Assembly: GCA_013204195.1 (NCBI GenBank)
Contig: JABMOJ010000015.1
Coordinates: forward strand, 1-5,401
Direction of reading: 5' to 3'
DNA: 5,401 nucleotides
DNA from: SAR86 cluster bacterium
GTDB lineage: Bacteria; Pseudomonadota; Gammaproteobacteria; Pseudomonadales; Azotimanducaceae
Shown here: one piece after another, positions 1 through 5,144 of the stretch
Layout of the letters: every line of letters starts with the position of its first letter
Numbering within the stretch: position 1 is the first letter of the stretch
Program-made: the position numbers and the translations under genes
The notes under the pieces: model-generated
The model's input: only the letters and a program-made list of their open reading frames with translations
Told to the model about the DNA's origin: nothing
Database searches by the model: none

Positions 1-219
1 CTCTTATTGAACATGGCCGGGGTGGCCATCGGTGTCAGTGCTGCCGGAATCTACGTCGACCACCTGATCGTGCAGGGCGATACTGAGCCCTACACCACTG
101 CGCTGTTGTATTTCACCATGATATCGTTCCTGGCAATTCCGTTATTTTACGCCGCAGGTCGGCGTTTCGATGTGGATCGCGCCAAGCTGCATCGGCAATT
201 AAATGCCGACCCGGATTAG
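1..219 (+). CDS. Membrane transporter, C-terminal fragment (probably MFS)
   Basis: This is the 3' end of a gene that begins left of the window; the frame is open from base 1 and ends at TAG 217-219, giving 72 residues. The visible part has two hydrophobic stretches, about residues 1-19 (LNMAGVAIGVSAAGIYVD) and 33-53 (ALLYFTMISFLAIPLFYAAG), joined by a short polar loop. A basic tail (RRFDVDRAKLHRQ) follows, as expected for a cytoplasmic end. This matches the last two helices and tail of a 12-helix major facilitator superfamily carrier. The MFS call rests on the helix-loop-helix-basic-tail pattern and the N-x-x-G-x-x-x-G start of the penultimate helix, not on a signature motif, so another polytopic family is possible. 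The substrate cannot be told. ATG and TTG codons near base 7 are internal codons, not starts. Confidence 0.6.
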   Translation, partial: LLLNMAGVAIGVSAAGIYVDHLIVQGDTEPYTTALLYFTMISFLAIPLFYAAGRRFDVDRAKLHRQLNADPD

Positions 220-220
220 C

Positions 221-466
221 CTATGCCACAGCATGTTCGTTTAACAAGCTGGCCAGCACCTGAACGTGGAGCAAGGCCTCGAGACCCGCGTCAGTCAGGA
301 AACCGCCATCGGCTTGATCGATCAGGCCTTTGGCAAACAATAATTCGCATGCGGCAATCACTTCCGGGCGGGCATTGGAATGGACCTTGATACCGCTGCC
401 TTGATTGGCGCGATCGAATTGCAGCAGTAGATTAAGCGCCTCGATGGAACTGGGTTTGAATGACAT
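221..466 (-). CDS. TIGR02647 family small protein (putative DNA-binding, function unknown)
   Basis: This 81-residue protein matches, from memory, the TIGR02647 family, a conserved gammaproteobacterial group of unknown function sometimes annotated as DNA-binding. The diagnostic stretch is GIKVHSNARPEVIAAC (residues 25-40), followed by ELLFAKGLIDQADGGFLT (41-58) and AGLEALLHVQ (60-69). The pattern helix, 'GLI', short turn with Gly-Gly, 'LT-x-x-G' resembles the recognition helix and wing of a small winged helix, which is the only hint of nucleic-acid binding. There is no signal peptide or membrane segment, so it is probably cytoplasmic. The frame is open to 511, but the ATG at 464-466 is chosen because GAGGAA (472-477) sits five bases upstream and family members begin with a similar MSF sequence. 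It lies downstream of the SDR gene on the same strand with a 163-bp gap, and its stop is one base from the convergent transporter stop. Confidence 0.85.
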   Translation of the reverse strand: MSFKPSSIEALNLLLQFDRANQGSGIKVHSNARPEVIAACELLFAKGLIDQADGGFLTDAGLEALLHVQVLASLLNEHAVA

Positions 467-471
467 AAAAA

Positions 472-477
472 TTCCTC
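472..477 (-). promoter_or_regulatory. Shine-Dalgarno site of the TIGR02647 gene
   Basis: Read on the minus strand this is GAGGAA, five bases before the ATG at 466-464. It is a near-ideal ribosome binding site and decides the start in favour of this ATG over the in-frame ATG at 511, which would add 15 residues not expected for the family. Confidence 0.8.
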
Positions 478-543
478 GTAATGAACACTTGGTCTGAAAA
501 ATTGTTAGCACAACAGTTCAGGCTGACTTAGAACATAACAGAA

Positions 544-563
544 TTGACACCTAACTTGACACC
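544..563. repeat. Direct repeat TTGACACC x2, 12-bp period
   Basis: Two identical 8-bp units, TTGACACC, begin at 544 and 556 with CTAA-like sequence between them. Each contains a consensus -35 hexamer (TTGACA) on the plus strand, but no -10-like hexamer lies 16-18 bases downstream of either, so a plus-strand promoter is not supported. A tandem regulator site is possible but unproven. Confidence 0.45.
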
Positions 564-629
564 CTTTTCCAACCAACTAAAGGCGATCAAAGTCACGGCG
601 CGAGTCGAACCAAAAAAACCAAATAATAC

Positions 630-1640
630 CTAGTCAGCGGTTTTAATATGCCGCAAAACTTGCTCAAGCGCACTGGGCCCGCCCATGGTGCCATCTCCTG
701 AAACCGGCATATGGCCATGCTCGAAGTCCGCCAGCGTCGCCTGGCCATCACGCACATTCTCTGGCATCGGCGCACCCGCCAAACCTTCTTTCTCAGTGGC
801 AAACAATGGCGCAGACCTAGCCCAATTTAATCGCGCAAAGTAGCCGGCCCCGGCCTCATGGATTGAAGCTTCAGCGGCGCAGGAGGAATGCGCTAACCAC
901 GCGACCATGGCAGAGACCCTACTCGGCGATAGCCTTGCCAGCATCTCCGGTGGTGCCGATCGCGCGGGTGGACGACCCTGCTGGACCCGCCGATCATCGA
1001 TGGCCGAAGCAAAATCGCGAACCATTCGAGTATCTGCCTGGGGCACTAACAAATTACACTTGATATCCAACTTGAGTTTACGCGCTTCGAATTGGAGTGA
1101 ATTGGCAAGACCTAACAAACCCGACTTGCTGGCCGCATAGGCTGCCACACCGGCCCCAAAAATGGCCGGCGATGAGGTCATTACACAGCGCCCATATTGT
1201 TGCTCGACAAATACTGGCCAAGCCGCTTTCATCACGGTGAACACACCGGTCAGATTAATATTAATGGTCCGCTGCCAAGACTCAAGAGTCAGCTCAGACC
1301 AGGTCTCAGGCGTTAGGATGCCGGCATTATTGATCACAATATCCAGCCGGCCATAAGCTGCCAACGCTGCAGCCACTAACAGCTCGCCCTGCTCAACAGA
1401 ATCAAAGTTGGCAATGGCCTCACCACCGGCAGCACGGATCTCCGCCACCACCTCGTCGGCGACTCTTTTTTCACTGGCACCAGTACCGTCATAGGCGCTA
1501 CCCAGATCATTGACAACAACCTTGCAGCCTCTGGACGCCAACAATAATGCATGTTCCCGGCCAAGCCCTCGACCTGCACCCGTTACTAGCGCCACTTGTC
1601 CATCGAATCGTAGTTCGTCCATTAGTTGCTCCGTATTCAT
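630..1640 (-). CDS. Short-chain dehydrogenase/reductase, HSD17B4/(3R)-hydroxyacyl-CoA dehydrogenase-like
   Basis: This 336-residue SDR oxidoreductase has the cofactor loop TGAGRGLG at residues 20-27, NNAG at 104-107, Asn129 in NINLTG, a Ser pair at 156-157 and the catalytic YAASK at 168-172. It resembles the N-terminal dehydrogenase domain of peroxisomal multifunctional enzyme 2: RFDGQVALVTGAG, VVVNDLG (42-47), the acidic FDSVEQGE (79-86), YGR-x-x-MTSS, LLGLANSL (175-182) and the C-terminal EAGAGYFARLNWAR (262-275). By family knowledge such enzymes are NAD(P)-dependent and oxidise 3-hydroxyacyl-CoA or hydroxysteroid substrates in the cytoplasm; the substrate here is inferred only. No hydratase or SCP2 domain is fused. 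The Ser157-Tyr168 spacing is 11, against 13 in the human enzyme. The ATG at 1638-1640 is preferred to the upstream ATG at 1742: it has GGAG seven bases before it and a perfect TATAAT upstream, and the extra 34 residues do not look like SDR. Confidence 0.88.
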   Translation of the reverse strand: MNTEQLMDELRFDGQVALVTGAGRGLGREHALLLASRGCKVVVNDLGSAYDGTGASEKRVADEVVAEIRAAGGEAIANFDSVEQGELLVAAALAAYGRLDIVINNAGILTPETWSELTLESWQRTININLTGVFTVMKAAWPVFVEQQYGRCVMTSSPAIFGAGVAAYAASKSGLLGLANSLQFEARKLKLDIKCNLLVPQADTRMVRDFASAIDDRRVQQGRPPARSAPPEMLARLSPSRVSAMVAWLAHSSCAAEASIHEAGAGYFARLNWARSAPLFATEKEGLAGAPMPENVRDGQATLADFEHGHMPVSGDGTMGGPSALEQVLRHIKTAD

Positions 1641-1647
1641 TGCTGTA

Positions 1648-1651
1648 CTCC
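1648..1651 (-). promoter_or_regulatory. Shine-Dalgarno site of the SDR gene
   Basis: Read on the minus strand this is GGAG, seven bases before the ATG at 1640-1638. Together with the promoter at 1668-1673 it fixes the start well inside the longer open frame. Confidence 0.65.
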
Positions 1652-1667
1652 ATGCAGGGAAGACAAA

Positions 1668-1696
1668 ATTATACGCCAACCCGGCTTCCGGCGCAC
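1668..1696 (-). promoter_or_regulatory. Candidate promoter of the SDR gene
   Basis: The minus strand carries a perfect TATAAT at 1673-1668. Transcription would start near 1661 and give a leader of about 20 bases before the ATG at 1640. The region where a -35 is expected (around 1691-1696) has only a poor match, GTGCGC, and there is no extended TG motif, so either an activator helps or the -10 match is accidental. The AT-rich -10 within GC-rich surroundings and its placement favour a real promoter. Confidence 0.5.
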
Positions 1697-1768
1697 ACGG
1701 GTCCACCACAGAGCGGCCCATCGGGCTCACTAAACCACACACACTGAACCGTGTCTTGGGTAACTAGG

Positions 1769-1798
1769 CTGACCTTTCGCTAAACATCAGCTTATACT
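1769..1798 (+). promoter_or_regulatory. Candidate sigma70 promoter of the glycohydrolase-like gene
   Basis: The -35 CTGACC (1769-1774, four of six matches to TTGACA) and the -10 TATACT (1793-1798, five of six) are separated by 18 bases. A start near 1805 gives a leader of roughly 24 bases. Together with the minus-strand promoter it makes 1641-1828 a divergent control region. The ribosome site is modest: GGAA at 1816-1819, nine bases before the ATG at 1829. Confidence 0.55.
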
Positions 1799-1828
1799 CA
1801 GCAGTATTCTTCTCCGGAAATAGTCCCA

Positions 1829-2983
1829 ATGAAGTCAGCCCAAATTGATCGCGCTAAAAATGCCATCCTCGGCGCCTTCGTCGCCGATGCCGCCACCATG
1901 GGGCTGCATTGGCTTTACAGCCAGCCGCGACTACTAGAACTGGCTCCGCAGACCCCAGAGTTCCGGGCGCCCACCGCCTCCGACTATGCCGGTAATGTTG
2001 GCTACTTTGCCCATGAGAAAAAGACGGCTGGCGAGTTCTCTCACTATGGCGAACAAGCCTGGGTATTATTGAGTGCGATGCTGTCGAACCAAGGCCAGTA
2101 CGACCGCCACCAATATCAAGACACTTTCAGGGCTCATTTCGGCTACGGCGGCGCCTTCGTCGGTTATATCGATCGGCCCACTCGACAGACACTCGACACC
2201 CTGTATCAGAACGAGAATCAACAAATCACCCTAGCGCATGAGCTTGAGTTCAGCGGGGATGACAAACAGCGTTCCACGCTCCTCATCAAGATACTGGCTG
2301 CGGCCAAGCGTTATACGGGGAAACGATTGATCGAAGAAGCGACGCGCATGGCTCAGGCGCTACCGCACCCAGAAGAATCTTTGCGCTACAGTCTGGCACT
2401 GGTGAGCGCGTTGGCGGCGACTGAGGACTATCCGGGCGCCGATGATGAACAGTTACCCGCGCTGAGTAAATTACCCTCACTGATCGCCCGCCATGCAGAT
2501 AACGCCAATCTGATGACCATGGTAACGAGCGCCATTCGCGTCACTAACAACGCCCCCCGTGCGGTTGATTATGGCCAGGTCGCCAGTCACACTTTACGTG
2601 ATTTGATTCTCGGCGAGTCCGTTGCTTCAGCGATCGACGCGGGCCTGCAGGCTGGCTCTGAGACCACTCAAGCCCATCTGCGTGCGGCGTTGGCAGAAAC
2701 GGGCTCTGTGCTTGAGGTCACCGCCAAGTATGGTCTCAACTGTGACGTCGGACGCGGTATGGCGAGCCTGCTGCACAATCTTCAGTCCGCGGAATCTTTT
2801 ACCTCAGCTATTCGACAAAATATTCTCGCTGGCGGCGATAATTGCGGCCGATCCATCATGTTGGGTGCCGCCTGTGGCGCGGCTTTCGGCATGGGTGGTG
2901 GGCAGGGTATTCCTCGGCAATGGATCGCGCGCCTCGCCGACCCTGAGCGCCTTTTAGGGGAAATTGATCAACTTTTTGAATAG
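1829..2983 (+). CDS. ADP-ribosylglycohydrolase superfamily protein, J1-crystallin-like
   Basis: This 384-residue, all-helical, soluble-looking protein belongs to the ADP-ribosylglycohydrolase (DraG/ARH, Pfam ADP_ribosyl_GH) superfamily. The N-terminal motif is ILGAFVADAATMGLHWLY (13-30), corresponding to the family's G-x-x-x-G-D-A-x-G but with the 'VADA...LHW.Y' form I associate with J1-crystallin-like members. GEFSHYGEQAWVLL (68-81) replaces the metal-binding T-D-D-T motif. The C-terminal GGDNCGRSIMLGAACGAAFG segment (335-354) replaces GGDTDT followed by the G-A-x-x-G helix. Canonical members remove ADP-ribose from protein side chains or nucleic acid using two Mg ions. With most ligand Asp residues missing here, a different hydrolase reaction, ADP-ribose binding or another role is possible. 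No signal peptide or membrane helix is seen. The ATG at 1829 fits the promoter and puts the first motif near residue 13. speA follows after 125 bp on the same strand; a shared role is not shown. Confidence 0.85.
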   Translation: MKSAQIDRAKNAILGAFVADAATMGLHWLYSQPRLLELAPQTPEFRAPTASDYAGNVGYFAHEKKTAGEFSHYGEQAWVLLSAMLSNQGQYDRHQYQDTFRAHFGYGGAFVGYIDRPTRQTLDTLYQNENQQITLAHELEFSGDDKQRSTLLIKILAAAKRYTGKRLIEEATRMAQALPHPEESLRYSLALVSALAATEDYPGADDEQLPALSKLPSLIARHADNANLMTMVTSAIRVTNNAPRAVDYGQVASHTLRDLILGESVASAIDAGLQAGSETTQAHLRAALAETGSVLEVTAKYGLNCDVGRGMASLLHNLQSAESFTSAIRQNILAGGDNCGRSIMLGAACGAAFGMGGGQGIPRQWIARLADPERLLGEIDQLFE

Positions 2984-3001
2984 CCAGGTCAAACCAATCA
3001 C

Positions 3002-3025
3002 CGCTGCGTGTCAGCGTTGCTTTTG
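3002..3025 (+). terminator. Weak candidate terminator after the glycohydrolase-like gene
   Basis: A 5-bp stem, CGCTG (3002-3006) with CAGCG (3012-3016) and a CGTGT loop, is followed by TTGCTTTTG. It lies 18 bases after the stop at 2983. The stem is short and the T tract is interrupted, so termination would be partial at best and read-through into speA is possible. Confidence 0.3.
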
Positions 3026-3055
3026 CTCACAGCTAAAAAGCGTTATTCTGCGCCC
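3021..3055 (+). promoter_or_regulatory. Possible speA promoter with GC-rich discriminator
   Basis: TATTCT at 3044-3049 is a four-of-six -10 match, directly followed by GCGCCC (3050-3055), which resembles the GC-rich discriminator of stringently controlled rRNA and tRNA promoters. The -35 is weak (TTGCTC at 3023-3028 has only a 15-base spacer). Transcription would start near 3056, leaving a leader of about 50 bases. Weak evidence overall. Confidence 0.3.
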
Positions 3056-3066
3056 TTACAGGGCGC
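3050..3066. repeat. Perfect inverted repeat in the speA leader region
   Basis: GCGCCCT (3050-3056) pairs exactly with AGGGCGC (3060-3066) around the three bases TAC, giving a 7-bp GC-rich dyad 43 bases before the speA start. There is no T run after it, so it is not an intrinsic terminator. If transcription comes from upstream it would form a hairpin in the mRNA; if it starts at the candidate promoter, the dyad overlaps the start region and could be an operator. Confidence 0.5.
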
Positions 3067-3095
3067 CTGCGCCGTCATTTTGCAACACTCAGCCA

Positions 3096-3100
3096 AAGAG
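3096..3100 (+). promoter_or_regulatory. Shine-Dalgarno-like site supporting the TTG start of speA
   Basis: AAGAG lies eight bases before TTG 3109-3111. The frame closes upstream at TAA 3034-3036 with no ATG or GTG between, so this site and the TTG are the only good initiation pair ahead of the conserved N-terminal region. Confidence 0.6.
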
Positions 3101-3108
3101 CGTCTCCA

Positions 3109-5028
3109 TTGAAAAAACTTGCTAGTCATGCCTGGTCCGCCGATCTTTCCGCCGATCTCTATGGCATCAATAACTGGGGTGCCGGCTACTTCGGCGTATC
3201 CGCCAAGGGCGAGGTCACCGTTGCCGCTGAAGCCAAAGATGGCATCTCCCACAAGGTGTCAATGATCGACCTAGTCAATGAGATCAAGGAACGGGGCATG
3301 GACATGCCGGTCTTGCTGCGCTTTGAGAACCTGCTGGCGCAGCAGATCATCAAACTGAATGAGGCCTTCAACCGCGCCATCACTCAAGCTAATTACCAAG
3401 CACCTTATCGTGGCGTATTCCCCGTCAAGGTCAACCAGCAAAGTCACGTCATCGAAGAGATCGCACAAGTCGGAGCCAAATATGGTCATGGCCTGGAGGC
3501 GGGCTCCAAACCGGAACTACTGATTGCCCTGACTCATCTGGAGTCAAAGGAAGCTTGTATCGTCTGCAACGGTTACAAAGACGAAGAGTTTGTCGATCTT
3601 GGACTACAAGCTTGCAAGATGGGTTACCGGGTCTTTTTCGTGATCGAAACGCTGACAGAACTGCCGATTATCATCGAGCGCAGTCGGGCCCTAGGCATCA
3701 AACCCTTGATCGGCGTTCGCGTCAAACTGGCATCCATGGTGGGCGGCCACTGGAATGCCTCCAGCGGTGACCGCAGCATTTTCGGTTTGACGATCGCTCA
3801 GCTAGTGAGTCTTGTGGACACGCTTAAAGCAGAAGACATGCTCGACTGCCTGAAGTTATTGCACTATCACTTGGGATCGCAGATTCCTAATATTCGTGAT
3901 ATTCGCACCGGTGTACTCGAAGCATGTCAGGTTTATCGTGACCTGGTGAGCGAGGGTGCCGACATGGGTTATCTTGATCTTGGTGGCGGGCTGGCGGTCG
4001 ATTATGACGGCTCGAAGAGCAACTATATGCATTCCCGGAACTACACCTTGGACGAGTATTGCGCCGATATTATCGAGGTCGTGATGACAACCCTCGACCC
4101 TAACGATGTGCCACACCCAACGATCATCACAGAATCAGGCCGTGCGACGGTGGCCTACTCCTCGGTTTTACTCTTCAACGTGCTCGACGTCGCTAACTTC
4201 GAACCCGGCCCTTTACCTGACGCCATCGGCACTGACGAACATCAGATGATTCAAAAGCTGTGGGAAATGCAGGGCAAAGCCAACGCGCGCAACATACAGG
4301 AATGCTATAACGACGCTCTGTTCTATCGAGATGAAACTCGAGAGCTGTTCAAAGCCGGGCAGATCAACCTGCGTTCCAGATCATTGTCTGAAAATTTATT
4401 CTTGCAAATTATGCACCAGCTGCTCGACTTGGCCGATGAGGCGCCACGTGAGCATCGAGAACTGGAGAAGCTCAGAGAGCTGTTGTCTGATATTTACTAC
4501 TGTAATTTCAGCCTGTTCCAGTCCTTACCTGATGTCTGGGCCATTGATCAGATTTTTCCGGTCATGCCGATACATCGTCTGGCAGAAGAACCCTCTCGCC
4601 AAGGCATCATTGCCGACATTACCTGTGACTGTGACGGCAAGATCGATAAATTTGTCGACACTCACAACACCAAGCGCACCCTGCCACTGCATGAACTAAA
4701 GGCAGACGAAGAATATATTATCGGCACCTTCCTGGTCGGCGCTTACCAAGAAACGCTAGGGGATCTGCACAATTTGTTCGGCGATACCAACGTCGTCAGC
4801 GTGCGTATTCTGGACGATGGCAGCACCGAATTCGTTCACGAGATCCAGGGCGACAGTATCGCTGACGTCCTGAGTTACGTGGAGTACAACCCGCAACAAA
4901 TGCAAGACCGCTTCCGCCGTACCGCAGAGAGAGCCGTACGGGAAGGCAAAATTACCGCCACGGAACGCACCACCATCATGAACGCATTCGCTGCCAGCAT
5001 GCGAGGCTATACCTATTACGAGCGCTAG
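3109..5028 (+). CDS. speA: Biosynthetic arginine decarboxylase (SpeA)
   Basis: This 639-residue PLP enzyme (family usual length about 630-660) converts L-arginine to agmatine and CO2, the first step of the agmatine route to putrescine. The N-terminal YGINNWGAGYF (18-28) is typical of SpeA. The PLP-binding lysine is Lys107 in FPVKVNQ. Further family motifs in order are GLEAGSKPEL (128-137), IVCNGYKDEEF (151-161), the LLHYHLGSQ His pair (252/254), the phosphate-binding LGGGL (291-295), ESGR (342-345), NFSLFQSLPD.WAIDQ.FP (466-484), the catalytic-cysteine loop DITCDCDG (Cys506) and GAYQE.LG..HNLFGDT (544-560). All expected residues are present, so it should be an active, probably homo-oligomeric, enzyme. 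Translation starts at TTG 3109: the frame is stopped at 3034-3036, no ATG or GTG lies between, and the next in-frame ATG (residue 52) is too far in. No agmatinase, agmatine deiminase or spermidine synthase gene is adjacent in view. Confidence 0.98.
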   Translation: MKKLASHAWSADLSADLYGINNWGAGYFGVSAKGEVTVAAEAKDGISHKVSMIDLVNEIKERGMDMPVLLRFENLLAQQIIKLNEAFNRAITQANYQAPYRGVFPVKVNQQSHVIEEIAQVGAKYGHGLEAGSKPELLIALTHLESKEACIVCNGYKDEEFVDLGLQACKMGYRVFFVIETLTELPIIIERSRALGIKPLIGVRVKLASMVGGHWNASSGDRSIFGLTIAQLVSLVDTLKAEDMLDCLKLLHYHLGSQIPNIRDIRTGVLEACQVYRDLVSEGADMGYLDLGGGLAVDYDGSKSNYMHSRNYTLDEYCADIIEVVMTTLDPNDVPHPTIITESGRATVAYSSVLLFNVLDVANFEPGPLPDAIGTDEHQMIQKLWEMQGKANARNIQECYNDALFYRDETRELFKAGQINLRSRSLSENLFLQIMHQLLDLADEAPREHRELEKLRELLSDIYYCNFSLFQSLPDVWAIDQIFPVMPIHRLAEEPSRQGIIADITCDCDGKIDKFVDTHNTKRTLPLHELKADEEYIIGTFLVGAYQETLGDLHNLFGDTNVVSVRILDDGSTEFVHEIQGDSIADVLSYVEYNPQQMQDRFRRTAERAVREGKITATERTTIMNAFAASMRGYTYYER

Positions 5029-5039
5029 CTCTTAGGTCA

Positions 5040-5074
5040 AAGCGCTTTCACTTAAGCGCTTAAGTAAAAGCGCC
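5040..5074. repeat. AAGCGC iterated three times at 14-bp period
   Basis: AAGCGCTT begins at 5040 and 5054, and AAGCGCC at 5068, exactly 14 bp apart. The units are themselves palindromic around AGCGCT, which is part of why the whole block is an inverted repeat. A degenerate copy, AAGCTC, occurs at 5083. Confidence 0.5.
5042..5073. terminator. Long inverted repeat after speA, possible bidirectional terminator
   Basis: The 32 bases form a near-perfect palindrome with one mismatch (C5049/A5066): 5042-5055 pairs with 5060-5073 around GCGC. Its core ACTTAAGCGCTTAAGT (5050-5065) is exact. It begins 13 bases after the speA stop between two convergent genes, which fits a bidirectional terminator. Neither side has a long T tract (only TTT after it in the minus direction), so Rho-independent termination would be atypical; protection of the mRNA 3' end or protein binding is an alternative. 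Confidence 0.55.
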
Positions 5075-5084
5075 GCAGGGCAAA

Positions 5085-5112
5085 GCTCTGCCAGAGAAAA
5101 TACTGGCGGAGC
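5085..5112. terminator. Second inverted repeat in the convergent intergenic region
   Basis: GCTCTGCCAG (5085-5094) pairs with CTGGCGGAGC (5103-5112) around AGAAAATA, a 10-bp stem with one G-U pair in the plus-strand RNA (an A-C mismatch in the minus-strand RNA). No T run follows on the plus strand; TTTG follows in the minus direction. It stands 11 bases from the larger palindrome and would serve as a backup hairpin for speA mRNA. Confidence 0.45.
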
Positions 5113-5144
5113 AACAACCAAGGCGCACTAACTCATCTGTCAGA

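Larger units (their letters stand above)
467..629. other. Intergenic region with TTGACACC direct repeat
   Basis: This 163-bp gap separates the SDR stop from the TIGR02647 start. It holds an exact 8-bp direct repeat, TTGACACC, at 544-551 and 556-563 (12-bp period). On the minus strand these read GGTGTCAA and lie about 80-95 bp upstream of the TIGR02647 start, a position compatible with an operator. I could not find a convincing -35/-10 pair for that gene. A weak minus-strand stem (AAAACC at 644-639 with GGTTTT at 620-615, 18-base loop covering the SDR stop, then a few more T) could help end SDR transcription, but it is poor as an intrinsic terminator. Confidence 0.4.

Noticed and set aside
467..511. 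A 15-residue N-terminal extension of the TIGR02647 protein.
   Set aside because: The internal ATG has an ideal GAGGAA at five bases and gives the usual family start; the longer form would place this ribosome site inside the coding region.
544..590. A plus-strand promoter from the two TTGACA hexamers.
   Set aside because: No -10-like hexamer occurs 15-19 bases after either, and no plus-strand gene follows until 1829.
594..611. A tRNA T-arm-like sequence, GGTTCGACTC, on the minus strand just after the SDR gene.
   Set aside because: The flanking bases do not form the required 5-bp T stem (TTTGG against CGCGC), and no D arm, anticodon arm or acceptor stem can be built around it.
1641..1742. A 34-residue N-terminal extension of the SDR from the ATG at 1742.
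   Set aside because: It has no family similarity, would span a perfect TATAAT on the same strand, and the ATG at 1640 has a good ribosome site.
863..1767. Several plus-strand open frames of 64-85 codons lying over the SDR gene.
   Set aside because: They are antisense shadows of a clearly conserved SDR and show no recognisable protein features or ribosome sites.
2622..2957. A 111-codon plus-strand frame overlapping the 3' part of the glycohydrolase-like gene.
   Set aside because: It is out of frame with a conserved domain, is rich in Arg, Ser, Cys and Pro as shadow frames usually are, and has no support as a gene.
3856..4116. An 86-codon minus-strand open frame inside speA, and other short antisense or out-of-frame open frames there.
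   Set aside because: They lie wholly over conserved SpeA codons and their translations resemble no family; they are shadows.
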